From positions 1 through 7,407 of the forward strand of contig JAFNVD010000018.1 of assembly GCA_017383785.1 (NCBI GenBank): a DNA stretch of 7,407 nt, read 5' to 3'. This stretch comes from Peptococcaceae bacterium. Lineage in GTDB: Bacteria > Bacillota > Peptococcia > Peptococcales > Peptococcaceae. The translations under genes and the position numbers were made by a program. Within the stretch, counting starts at the first letter, position 1, and each line of letters opens with the position of its first letter. Of this stretch, positions 1 through 5,356 are shown in pieces. A model generated the notes under the pieces. The model saw only the letters and a program-made list of their open reading frames with translations, made no database searches and had not been told where the DNA came from.

Positions 1-1
1 C

Positions 2-121
2 GCCGATACCTTCACCCGTATGAAAGAAATGGTGAATGACATCGCCGACGGTAAACCGGTCTCCGGCTTTATGGACGAACTGAAAACCATGTTTACCAGA
101 GTTATGCCAAGTAAAGAGTAA
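2..121 (+). CDS. C-terminal end of an unidentified protein (partial)
   Basis: An open frame enters from the left edge and ends with TAA at 119-121, giving the last 39 residues of a protein that starts outside the window. The tail is amphipathic and probably helical (it contains FTRMKEMVNDIADGKPVSGF and ends MPSKE). I do not recognise the family. That it is real coding sequence is supported by codon choice: ACC, CGT, GGT, GAC, CTG and CCG, clearly richer in GC than the following 400 bases and like the codon use of a well expressed gene. A perfect 13-bp terminator hairpin also starts seven bases after the stop. It is the only plus-strand gene in the window and converges on the minus-strand units. 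Its function cannot be judged from the tail. Confidence 0.75.
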   Translation, partial: ADTFTRMKEMVNDIADGKPVSGFMDELKTMFTRVMPSKE

Positions 122-127
122 AATCAC

Positions 128-170
128 AACAGCCAAGCTACCAATTAGATAGCTTGGCTGTTATACTTTT
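128..170 (+). terminator. Rho-independent terminator of the left-edge gene
   Basis: A perfect 13-bp stem (128-140 with 150-162, arm AACAGCCAAGCTA) encloses a 9-base loop and is followed by ATACTTTTA. It lies directly behind the plus-strand stop codon at 121. The T tail is only moderate, but stem length and position make the assignment safe. Confidence 0.85.
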
Positions 171-296
171 ATGATAACCAATTCAGAGGATTAATCGTTT
201 CAAAAAAATCTTTTGTTCTCTTTTCAGGTATATACTATCATGCCTTGCTCCAAAAATAAAGCATCTATCCATTACATATATAGTGCCTATACCCCC

Positions 297-338
297 TAAA
301 AACGAAGAAAGAGCCAACCTGTTAAGGTTAGCTCTCTT
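297..338 (-). terminator. Probable terminator of the serine hydrolase unit
   Basis: Arms 310-319 and 326-335 (AGAGCCAACC and GGTTAGCTCT) form a 10-position stem with one C/A mismatch and a 6-base loop. Read on the minus strand, the stem is followed by TTCTTCGTTTTTA, a T-rich tail, so it faces as a terminator of leftward transcription. It lies about 225 bases beyond the hydrolase stop codon, with the tandem repeats in between. Confidence 0.5.
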
Positions 339-369
339 AATTCAATTATCGTAAGCATCTTGTTAGGTT

Positions 370-475
370 GGCTGAGATACACCGCTTTCTTACTTTCTCA
401 TTTATGGCTGAGATTCACCGCTTTTGAAGCTCTCGCTTGTGGCCGAGATACACCGCTTTTGAAGTTCTCATTTAT
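370..475. repeat. Three tandem 35-36-bp repeats, possible relic transposon end
   Basis: Three abutting units lie at 370-405, 406-440 and 441-475. Each begins with GGC(T/C)GAGAT(A/T)CACCGCTTT, and units 2 and 3 also share TTGAAG(C/T)TCTC. Units 1 and 3 both end TTCTCATTTAT. The first half of each unit is nearly invariant and the second half varies, which looks more like a row of protein-binding sites than a slipped microsatellite. The bases before unit 1 read TGTTAGGTT at 361-369. IS21-family and Tn7-like elements carry repeated transposase-binding sites at their ends, often beginning with TG, so an orphan IS21-type end is possible. No transposase gene or second end is present, so this remains an inference. 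Confidence 0.75.
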
Positions 476-562
476 TTAACAAGAGTACTGCTTACAGTTA
501 TATTATATACATTTTCAGATAAAATGCAATACGTTTCACATGCAAAAAGGAAATTTTTTCAA

Positions 563-1552
563 CTATCTTATTTCACACAGAAACGGTTCTATATATTCCT
601 GAATAAAATCCACTCTGTCAAATACAGTCGGTTTAAAATAAGAGGACACCGCTACTACGATATCTTTTTCCGAATTTACATAGATTACATTGCCACTGTT
701 TCCAATGGCTGCGTAGATAGGTTTGTCCCTATCAATCACCCACCATAAATAGCCGTAATCCATGCCTCTGAAATGATTACTTTCAACGGTGCGAGGATTG
801 GTCATTTCTGCAATCCATGTTTCAGATACAATCTGTTTATTGTCGTAACGACCTTTTCCCAAGCACAGCAATCCTATTTTCGCCATGTCTTCTGCCGACA
901 TGCAAAGCCCATATCCCGGTGTGCCAAGTCCATCGGGATCGCAAAACCAAATGTTTTCTTTCGGAGTTTTGCCGATGGTAAATGCTTTATGCTCTTCTGC
1001 TGTTTCTACATAATAGTTAGCGTGTGGTTGAATGCCCAACGGTTCAAAAAGATATTTATTGGCATAGTCTACGGTTTTCATCTTTGTGGCTTGATATAAA
1101 ATCCCCGACAGTATATGGAGACAGACAGTTTTATAGTTGAATTCATCGGTTAGACCTTTTTTGCCGCCTAAAAAATCAAGGGATGCATAGGTTCAATTAT
1201 CACTGGAACAAACCTTTGTCCAAGGGTCACCTTTCCCTTTATACGGGGCTCTCATGGTCAATAAATGCTTGATGGTAACATCATAAATCGTCTTTTCGCC
1301 TCGTTTGACTTTATAATCCGGAAAATACTCCAGCACTTTGTCATCAATGCTTTTGATTTGCCCTTTATCCAGAGCAATGCCAATTAGTAATGCTATAATA
1401 CTTTTGGTGGCTGACATGATATGGGTGCAATCTTCCGGTTTATACTCGTTCCAGCAATCGGAATATACTTTTTTACCTGATTTATATGCGACAATCTGAC
1501 AAATGTTTGGATGATATGTTTCTACAAACGTATGCAATTCTTCTTTATTCAT
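563..1552 (-). pseudogene. Class C beta-lactamase-like serine hydrolase, interrupted by one TGA
   Basis: The frame is open from ATG at 1552 to the stop at 563 except for one TGA at 1193-1195 (codon 120); with it read through, the product would be 329 residues, a usual length for this family. The Ser-x-x-Lys nucleophile motif SATK is at residues 47-50, a tyrosine motif FNYKT at about 138-142 (usually FxYS(T/N)), and a GNSGN segment in place of the third motif at about 284-288. Around the TGA the sequence reads SSDN-stop-TYASLDFLGG, where relatives usually have SSDDWxxAxLDxLGG, so TGA most likely replaces TGG (Trp). TGG encodes Trp elsewhere in the gene, and yabP ends with TGA, so TGA is a stop codon here. 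An AAAGAGAG ribosome binding site (1563-1570) precedes the start. The downstream ATG at 1081 has no ribosome binding site and would lack the catalytic serine. Such proteins include penicillin-binding-like hydrolases and esterases; the substrate is unknown. Probably inactive, unless the TGA is a sequencing error or read through. Confidence 0.85.
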
Positions 1553-1568
1553 ATACGTACAACTCTCT

Positions 1569-1614
1569 TTCGCTAATTCTTACATTTGGGCGCCCTGTAA
1601 TAAGCTTAAGCGAA
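1569..1614. promoter_or_regulatory. 46-bp imperfect dyad upstream of the hydrolase gene
   Basis: Three pairs of matching blocks share one centre (between 1591 and 1592): TTCGCT/AGCGAA outermost, CTTA/TAAG in the middle, and the 8-bp palindrome GGGCGCCC in the core. About 15 of 23 paired positions are complementary. It ends 17 bases before the hydrolase start codon and overlaps its ribosome binding site (1563-1570) slightly. It could be an operator or a structured leader. It has no T tail, so it is not a terminator. Confidence 0.45.
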
Positions 1615-1642
1615 TTAAAAATTGATTTCAATAGTTTTTTCA

Positions 1643-1680
1643 TAAAAACAGAGCATCTACCCACAAGGATTGATGCTCTG
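1643..1680 (-). terminator. Terminator of the SPOCS-like gene
   Basis: A perfect 9-bp stem (1649-1657 with 1672-1680, CAGAGCATC/GATGCTCTG) has a 14-base loop. On the minus strand it is followed by TTTTTATG. It begins ten bases beyond the stop codon of the 333-residue gene and closes the leftward unit. Confidence 0.85.
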
Positions 1681-1689
1681 CTTTCTATG

Positions 1690-2691
1690 CTACTCATTCT
1701 CTATATTCAATTCAATATTTCTCATCGTATTTGGTGTTTCTACGGAATTGTTTAGGTTGCGCATATATTTGCTCAATTTAGCTCGGCGTGAGCCTCTGCT
1801 GTTTACTACCGATGGGACAGATTCTTTTTTATCAGCTGTATCTGGATATAGTTGTTCTACTTCAGTTTCTTCAATGCAATCTAATTCATTTACATTACAA
1901 TTCCATTCTGCTTCGTTCGCAGGCAATGTACAAAATACACCGGTTCCGGTGATATGGATACTGGTTTCGTCTATTAGTTGTGCGGTAATACTCTGATAGT
2001 ACGGCATAATTCCATTCAATTCTTGCAAACCTTCCGGTATCAGTATATTTGCCTTCATTGGCAGCCTGTATTCATACACAAATACCTGCTCCCCTGCTTG
2101 CTGCCTGCTCTGATATACACAAACAATCTGGTATTGGGTATCGATTTGCAGTTGTCCGGCATCAATAGTCCAGTCTTCTACTTGCAAATTCACAGATGTT
2201 TGCAATAATTCACTGCAAGTGGGCCACGGAGCTTCTAATGTAATCTGTTCGTCCAGTTGAAATTGACCCAACAGCACCTGCGTTTGTTCTAAAGGCTTGC
2301 TGCGGTTCATTTGAAAAACTGTTTCTAACAACAAACAGCCTTCTGCAGCTTGGGTGTAATAACACGTCAATCGCATACTGTTTTGCTCAGCCACCGGTTC
2401 TTCCCAGGCTCCTTCTAACGGAAGCACTGCAAAAAAGGTTTCTTGCTGATCATCACGATTGAGATAATCAATCTGTACCGTAATACTGCCTTGAAACGGT
2501 ACAATAGTGTCTTGTGCCATATCATCAATCACTTGACGCTGCCAAACCCAGTCGTTGAGCACCACATCTTGTATTTCTATCAATTCCTGCTGCGGAATTT
2601 TCAGCATAGTTTTGCAAATAATCGTATACGCTCTCTGGTCTGTCAAGAGTGCTACGTCATTCCATTCATAGGTCAGATAGGTTCTCTGCAC
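1690..2691 (-). CDS. Uncharacterised SPOCS/DUF3794-like protein, 333 residues
   Basis: I cannot assign a named gene. The protein is beta-rich and has no signal peptide or membrane segment. Two segments look like repeats of one domain: about 28-95 (LKIPQQELIEI, then NDWVW, VQIDYLN, FFAVLPL) and about 150-215 (TLEAPWP, then VEDWTI, IVCVYQS, YEYRLPM). A strand-rich piece at about 232-256 (SITAQLIDETSIHITGTGVF) follows, then a Ser/Asn-rich tail with basic RGSRRAK. The spacing of a strand, an acidic Asp-Trp turn and an I-x-Y strand resembles SPOCS (DUF3794) domains found in spore coat and cortex proteins; this is judgement by eye. I chose GTG at 2691 because GGAGGTG (2698-2704) stands six bases before it. 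An ATG at 2709 would overlap that site and has only a weak upstream signal. The gene follows ppx with a short gap at the end of the yabP-yabQ-divIC cluster, which suggests a sporulation role. It ends in TAA and has its own terminator. Confidence 0.75.
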   Translation of the reverse strand: MQRTYLTYEWNDVALLTDQRAYTIICKTMLKIPQQELIEIQDVVLNDWVWQRQVIDDMAQDTIVPFQGSITVQIDYLNRDDQQETFFAVLPLEGAWEEPVAEQNSMRLTCYYTQAAEGCLLLETVFQMNRSKPLEQTQVLLGQFQLDEQITLEAPWPTCSELLQTSVNLQVEDWTIDAGQLQIDTQYQIVCVYQSRQQAGEQVFVYEYRLPMKANILIPEGLQELNGIMPYYQSITAQLIDETSIHITGTGVFCTLPANEAEWNCNVNELDCIEETEVEQLYPDTADKKESVPSVVNSRGSRRAKLSKYMRNLNNSVETPNTMRNIELNIENE

Positions 2692-2697
2692 CTGAAA

Positions 2698-2704
2698 CAC
2701 CTCC
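2698..2704 (-). promoter_or_regulatory. Ribosome binding site that fixes the GTG start
   Basis: The minus strand reads GGAGGTG, then TTTCAG, then GTG at 2691. This near-perfect Shine-Dalgarno sequence lies inside the longer frame opened by ATG at 2709, which argues for the shorter GTG-initiated protein. Confidence 0.65.
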
Positions 2705-2723
2705 ACCATATATTGTTTGTCTC

Positions 2724-2751
2724 ATTATATGATGGATTCTGTTTTTTATGA
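2724..2751 (-). promoter_or_regulatory. Possible sigma-E-like promoter before the SPOCS-like gene
   Basis: On the minus strand TCATAAA (2751-2745) is followed, after 13 bases, by CATATAAT (2731-2724). The latter matches seven of eight positions of the Bacillus sigma-E -10 consensus CATACA(A/C)T, and the -35 region matches its ATA core. TATAAT alone could equally be a sigma-A -10 box, although no good TTGACA stands at the right distance. It overlaps the end of ppx. Confidence 0.35.
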
Positions 2752-3621
2752 TTGAAATGCTTCCAATAGCAATCCATACACCAGCCCTTTGTCGCTGATA
2801 ATGACTTCGGATACGCCCAGCATCTCCATTGTTTTTTGCAGGATGAGTACACCATATGGCATAATATCTGCCCGTTTGCGTTTCATACCGGGAATCTGTT
2901 CCCGTTCTTCCTGTGACATTGCAAACAATGTATCACACCAGTAATCTACACGGGCTTTAGAAAGAGCCTGTCCATGTATTTTACTGCCGTCATATTGGAT
3001 TAACCCAAGTTCCATAGACATCAAGCAAGTATTGGTGCCGCCTACTGCAATCAATACGCTATTATCAGGAAATGCAGTTCCTTTCAAACTTTTTAAAGTA
3101 GTTTCAACGCTATCTAATAATTCCGGATGTTCCAGCAAGCGTACTGCCCCTAAATTAACACTGACGCCATGCAGCGCATCGTTCTCCGGATATACAAGTT
3201 CTGTACTGCCGCCGCCAATATCCAATACTGCCAGTGGACGGTTGAGGCTTTGAAAATCTCCGCTGGCACCCAAATAGCTGAGTCGTGCTTCTTCAGTACC
3301 CGGTAGAATTTCCATTGGAATCCCTGCACAGTTGCTGATAGCCTCCTGAACTTCTGCTTTATTTTGTGCATCGCGTACCGCACTGGTGGCTGTAATACGA
3401 ATGCTTTCTACATTCATCTCTTTTGCTTTTGCTACAAACTGTTGCACAGTCTTTACATTGCGTTCCAATGGCACAGGACGAATAATCCGTTCATCACCCA
3501 TTCCTTCGCCCAAACGAGTTTCTGCTACTTCTGTATAGGTCATCTGAAATTGACCGCCTATCTGCTCTGCAATTGCCAGACGTGTACTGTTGGTTCCCAT
3601 ATCAATTACTGCTTTTTTCAT
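2746..3621 (-). CDS. ppx: Ppx/GppA family phosphatase (exopolyphosphatase-like)
   Basis: This 291-residue protein of the ASKHA fold should remove terminal phosphate from polyphosphate or from pppGpp in the cytoplasm. Its N-terminal phosphate motif is IDMGTNSTRLAI (6-17), TATSAVRDA follows at 78-86, and the acidic catalytic motif LPGTEEARL is at 106-114 (the family's catalytic glutamate is in this SGxEEAR-like stretch). The second phosphate loop is AVLDIGGGSTELV (131-143), then AVGGT at 192-196, RADIMPYG at 250-257 and SDKGLVYG at 276-283. About 300 residues is usual for the short, two-domain form, without the extra C-terminal domains of E. coli PPX. I chose ATG at 3621, eight bases after GGGGG (3630-3634); the longer TTG-started version has less support. 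A terminator-like hairpin ends just upstream, so expression may depend on readthrough from the S1 gene. Polyphosphatase versus guanosine pentaphosphatase activity cannot be told from sequence. Confidence 0.93.
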   Translation of the reverse strand: MKKAVIDMGTNSTRLAIAEQIGGQFQMTYTEVAETRLGEGMGDERIIRPVPLERNVKTVQQFVAKAKEMNVESIRITATSAVRDAQNKAEVQEAISNCAGIPMEILPGTEEARLSYLGASGDFQSLNRPLAVLDIGGGSTELVYPENDALHGVSVNLGAVRLLEHPELLDSVETTLKSLKGTAFPDNSVLIAVGGTNTCLMSMELGLIQYDGSKIHGQALSKARVDYWCDTLFAMSQEEREQIPGMKRKRADIMPYGVLILQKTMEMLGVSEVIISDKGLVYGLLLEAFQS

Positions 3622-3640
3622 AAATGATACCCCCAAAATT

Positions 3641-3675
3641 CAAATAAAAAACGGTGCAGAATCAATCCACACCGT
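3641..3675 (-). terminator. Terminator or attenuator between S1 gene and ppx
   Basis: On the minus strand ACGGTG (3675-3670) pairs with CACCGT (3656-3651), with a few further inner pairs possible, and is followed by a run of six T then ATTTG. It follows the S1 gene stop by eight bases and ends just before the ribosome binding site of ppx. The stem is short, so termination may be partial. Confidence 0.7.
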
Positions 3676-3682
3676 CCATTGT

Positions 3683-4042
3683 TTAGTATCTGTTACCGCT
3701 TTTGCGTTTGGAATTCATGTTTTTATTTAAAGACGCCTGTTTTTCCTCACTGTCTTTCATAAAACGTGCCAAACGATCTTCAAAGGAAACTGTTGGCTGT
3801 TTTGGCTTTTCTTTTGCCTGACGAATGGATAATCCTACTTTCCCTTTGTCATCCACGTTAATTACTTTTACTTTTACAGTATCTTTTACTTTCAAAAACT
3901 CATTTACATCGTTGACATAGCTGTCTGCTACTTCAGAAATGTGTACCAGACCGGTCTCCCCTGTGCTCAACTCAACGAATGCACCAAACTTTGTAATCCC
4001 TGTTACGGTTCCCTCTAAAATTTGCCCTTTACTAATGGACAT
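3683..4042 (-). CDS. yabR: S1-domain RNA-binding protein, YabR type
   Basis: A 119-residue protein with one S1 (OB-fold) domain at residues 1-75. The domain shows the typical signature: GQILEGTVTGITKFGAFVEL, TGLVHISEVAD, then VKVKVINVDDKGKVGLSI. The remaining tail is charged (EDRLARFMKDSEEKQ, then NKNMNSKRKSGNRY) and probably disordered. The closest relatives by pattern are Bacillus YabR and the general-stress-protein-13-like single-S1 proteins, which bind RNA or ribosomes; the target is not known here. I chose ATG at 4042 because its start matches the family start. GGGGAGG (4055-4061) is 12 bases upstream, rather far, while a TTG at 4063 would lie before that site. It sits 39 bases behind divIC, the same order as in Bacillus. 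Confidence 0.92.
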   Translation of the reverse strand: MSISKGQILEGTVTGITKFGAFVELSTGETGLVHISEVADSYVNDVNEFLKVKDTVKVKVINVDDKGKVGLSIRQAKEKPKQPTVSFEDRLARFMKDSEEKQASLNKNMNSKRKSGNRY

Positions 4043-4081
4043 GCCAACAAACTGCCTCCCCAAATAAATTTAGATGATGTT

Positions 4082-4360
4082 TTAATCGATTTGTACCAGA
4101 ATTTCGTTTTCTCCAACCAGTCCCAAGTCTTCACGGGCACGTTTTTCAATGGCATCATCACTGCTGATATATTCCAGCTCTGCCTCTAACGCCGCCTGTT
4201 CAGAGTATGCTGTCTCCAGGTCTTCTTTCAACGCTTTCTGCTGCGACTTTAATTCAAGAATATTTCCGGCACCGATCACAAGATGACAAACCACATATAC
4301 TGCAACCAAAGAAACAACAATTCGTTTTACATTCAGTTTGCTTTTTTTGCTTTTCGCCAT
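4082..4360 (-). CDS. divIC: Septum formation initiator DivIC/FtsB family
   Basis: A 92-residue single-pass membrane protein of the divisome. In this family the short lysine-rich N-terminus (MAKSKKSK) faces the cytoplasm, one membrane helix follows (about 12-34, VKRIVVSLVAVYVVCHLVIG), and a coiled coil outside (about 36-70, LKSQQKALKEDLETAYSEQA) pairs with FtsL. The C-terminal motif DAIEKRAREDLGLVGENE is the conserved DivIC/FtsB signature that contacts FtsQ/DivIB-type partners. I chose ATG at 4360 because AGGTGGTG (4366-4373) lies five bases upstream; an in-frame ATG at 4381 would precede that site and add a non-homologous seven residues. The 92-base gap to yabQ holds a probable promoter, which makes sense because division is needed in growing cells whereas yabP and yabQ are sporulation genes. 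Order and strand match the Bacillus yabP-yabQ-divIC-yabR block. Confidence 0.93.
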   Translation of the reverse strand: MAKSKKSKLNVKRIVVSLVAVYVVCHLVIGAGNILELKSQQKALKEDLETAYSEQAALEAELEYISSDDAIEKRAREDLGLVGENEILVQID

Positions 4361-4365
4361 CTGTT

Positions 4366-4373
4366 CACCACCT
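4366..4373 (-). promoter_or_regulatory. Ribosome binding site of divIC
   Basis: AGGTGGTG on the minus strand, five bases before ATG at 4360, decides between this start and an upstream in-frame ATG at 4381. Confidence 0.75.
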
Positions 4374-4393
4374 ATATACAAGCTTATCGTCTT

Positions 4394-4399
4394 ATTATA
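4394..4399 (-). promoter_or_regulatory. Probable -10 box of a divIC promoter
   Basis: The minus strand carries a consensus TATAAT within the AT-rich 92-base yabQ-divIC gap. The -35 side is poor: TAGCAT stands 17 bases upstream and the better TTGAAA is too close (11 bases). A separate vegetative promoter for divIC is biologically expected. Confidence 0.4.
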
Positions 4400-4452
4400 T
4401 AATAAATAGTTTTCAAATGCTACAATAAATTTGCAGTATTCGGTATTTTTTT

Positions 4453-4935
4453 CTATATAATTTCTTCCAAATGATCAACTGCATCCATCTCGTTCTCTTT
4501 TAATTCTTGCCTGTGCTGTTTCATTTTCTGTACATACTTCTTTGCTCTGCAAAAAACATGGCGATAAAGCATTTTCCATGGCAGCAGCAAAATAGTTGTT
4601 GTCTTGCCATATATCCATAAAGATCCTTTGGCCAGCACACGAAGCACATGTATACAATACTGTCTCAACAATCTAGCATATAAAATTGCACCCAATATCA
4701 ATGCAAATACAACATACATACGCAATAATCCATGGTATCTCATAATCAAAAATACACACATACAGAACCCCAATAGTAGGACAGTCATGAATTCTGCAAT
4801 GATATGGTAGCGTTTTTTCCATTTAGCCTGTATGCCAATTTCATTTACAATATCCATCAGAACAAAAAGAAGTGCTCCTACAGCTATCATACAGCAAATT
4901 AACTGCAACTGTTCATAAAGCAAAGTATTATTCAT
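4453..4935 (-). CDS. yabQ: Spore cortex biosynthesis protein YabQ
   Basis: A 160-residue integral membrane protein. Hydrophobic segments are at about 9-29 (QLICCMIAVGALLFVLMDI), 46-65 (IAEFMTVLLLGFCMCVFLIM) and 73-90 (MYVVFALILGAILYARLL), with a fourth, less clear one at 98-120. The tail is basic and then acidic (KKYVQKMKQHRQELKENE). The motif LLFVLMDIVNE near the first helix and the position behind yabP are typical of YabQ. In Bacillus subtilis it is made in the mother cell, lies in the outer forespore membrane and is needed for the spore cortex; that role is inferred here by family. The start codon overlaps the yabP stop as ATGA, and there is no strong independent ribosome binding site, so translation is probably coupled to yabP. 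It ends in TAG. Confidence 0.9.
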   Translation of the reverse strand: MNNTLLYEQLQLICCMIAVGALLFVLMDIVNEIGIQAKWKKRYHIIAEFMTVLLLGFCMCVFLIMRYHGLLRMYVVFALILGAILYARLLRQYCIHVLRVLAKGSLWIYGKTTTILLLPWKMLYRHVFCRAKKYVQKMKQHRQELKENEMDAVDHLEEII

Positions 4936-5219
4936 GACAGCATTTTTTGTATAAATGATTGCTGCGATTGTTTTTTGTGTTTATGTTTATGGCGTTCTTG
5001 TGGATAAATCAATGCATCAATATTACCTGTAATCTGCAAGACACCTGCGTCCAAATCTAACTGCGTAATATTCAACTGCACACCTTGCACTTCTAATGTA
5101 CCTTGCTCGGTAAGTAACACAATGCGTTCTGTCTCAAATATATCGATATGCTGTACACCGGTTAACTTTAAAATCTCTCGATTGCTTAGTTCTATCACTG
5201 ACTGGTCCGCTAACTGCAT
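4932..5219 (-). CDS. yabP: Sporulation protein YabP
   Basis: A 95-residue soluble protein of the YabP/YqfC family. The core follows the family pattern: SVIELSNREILKLTGVQHI, DIFETERIVLLTEQGTLEV, then GVQLNITQLDLDAGVLQI and TGNIDALIYPQE. It ends with a histidine/lysine-rich stretch (RHKHKHKKQ). Family members are produced in the mother cell and are required for spore formation or the cortex in some species, though dispensable in others. I chose ATG at 5219 because AAAGGG (5229-5234) is nine bases upstream. Two tandem ATGs at 5252 and 5249 would add 11 residues but lack a good site. It is the first gene of the cluster, beginning about 80 bases past the ABC-F terminator, and it ends with TGA overlapping yabQ. 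I see no convincing promoter in that gap. Confidence 0.9.
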   Translation of the reverse strand: MQLADQSVIELSNREILKLTGVQHIDIFETERIVLLTEQGTLEVQGVQLNITQLDLDAGVLQITGNIDALIYPQERHKHKHKKQSQQSFIQKMLS

Positions 5220-5228
5220 ATCATCACG

Positions 5229-5234
5229 CCCTTT
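5229..5234 (-). promoter_or_regulatory. Ribosome binding site favouring the internal yabP start
   Basis: AAAGGG on the minus strand lies nine bases before ATG at 5219, inside the extension opened by the ATG at 5252. It supports the 95-residue form. Confidence 0.55.
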
Positions 5235-5296
5235 CGTAAAATACTTCATCATACTTTATGCATCGCTTCCGTTGTTTAGAAGTACTACATACACAA

Positions 5297-5336
5297 CAAA
5301 AAAGGGTTTCTTATAACATATTATAAGAAACCCTTT
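5297..5336 (-). terminator. Strong terminator of the ABC-F gene
   Basis: A perfect 16-bp stem (5301-5316 with 5321-5336, arm AAAGGGTTTCTTATAA) closes a 4-base loop. On the minus strand the last arm runs into six T followed by GTTGTG. It begins about 20 bases beyond the ABC-F stop. The plus-strand side has no T run, so it serves leftward transcription. Confidence 0.93.
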
Positions 5337-5356
5337 CCATCATACTCTTTTACTAT

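Larger units (their letters stand above)
122..562. other. Gene-free stretch between converging units
   Basis: This 441-base AT-rich stretch has no credible intact gene. It contains the plus-strand terminator (128-170), a possible minus-strand coding relic (183-300), a probable minus-strand terminator (297-338) and three tandem repeats (370-475). In 476-562 I see only AT-rich sequence with no recognisable signal. The predicted reading frames here lack ribosome binding sites and family resemblance. Confidence 0.7.

Noticed and set aside
370..475. CRISPR array
   Set aside because: The units abut directly without unique spacers, there are only three, and no cas gene is present.
437..748. Plus-strand protein of 103 residues overlapping the hydrolase end
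   Set aside because: No ribosome binding site or family resemblance; it starts in the tandem repeats and runs antisense to the pseudogene.
563..1081. Independent 172-residue hydrolase gene
   Set aside because: It lacks the catalytic SATK serine, has no ribosome binding site before its ATG, and is in the same frame as the upstream half.
4405..4450. Terminator after yabQ (CTGCAA/TTGTAG)
   Set aside because: Only six pairs with one wobble, and no T run follows on the minus strand.
5240..5300. Sigma-E promoter before yabP
   Set aside because: The best -10 candidate (CATAAAGT on the minus strand) matches only six of eight positions and has no matching -35.
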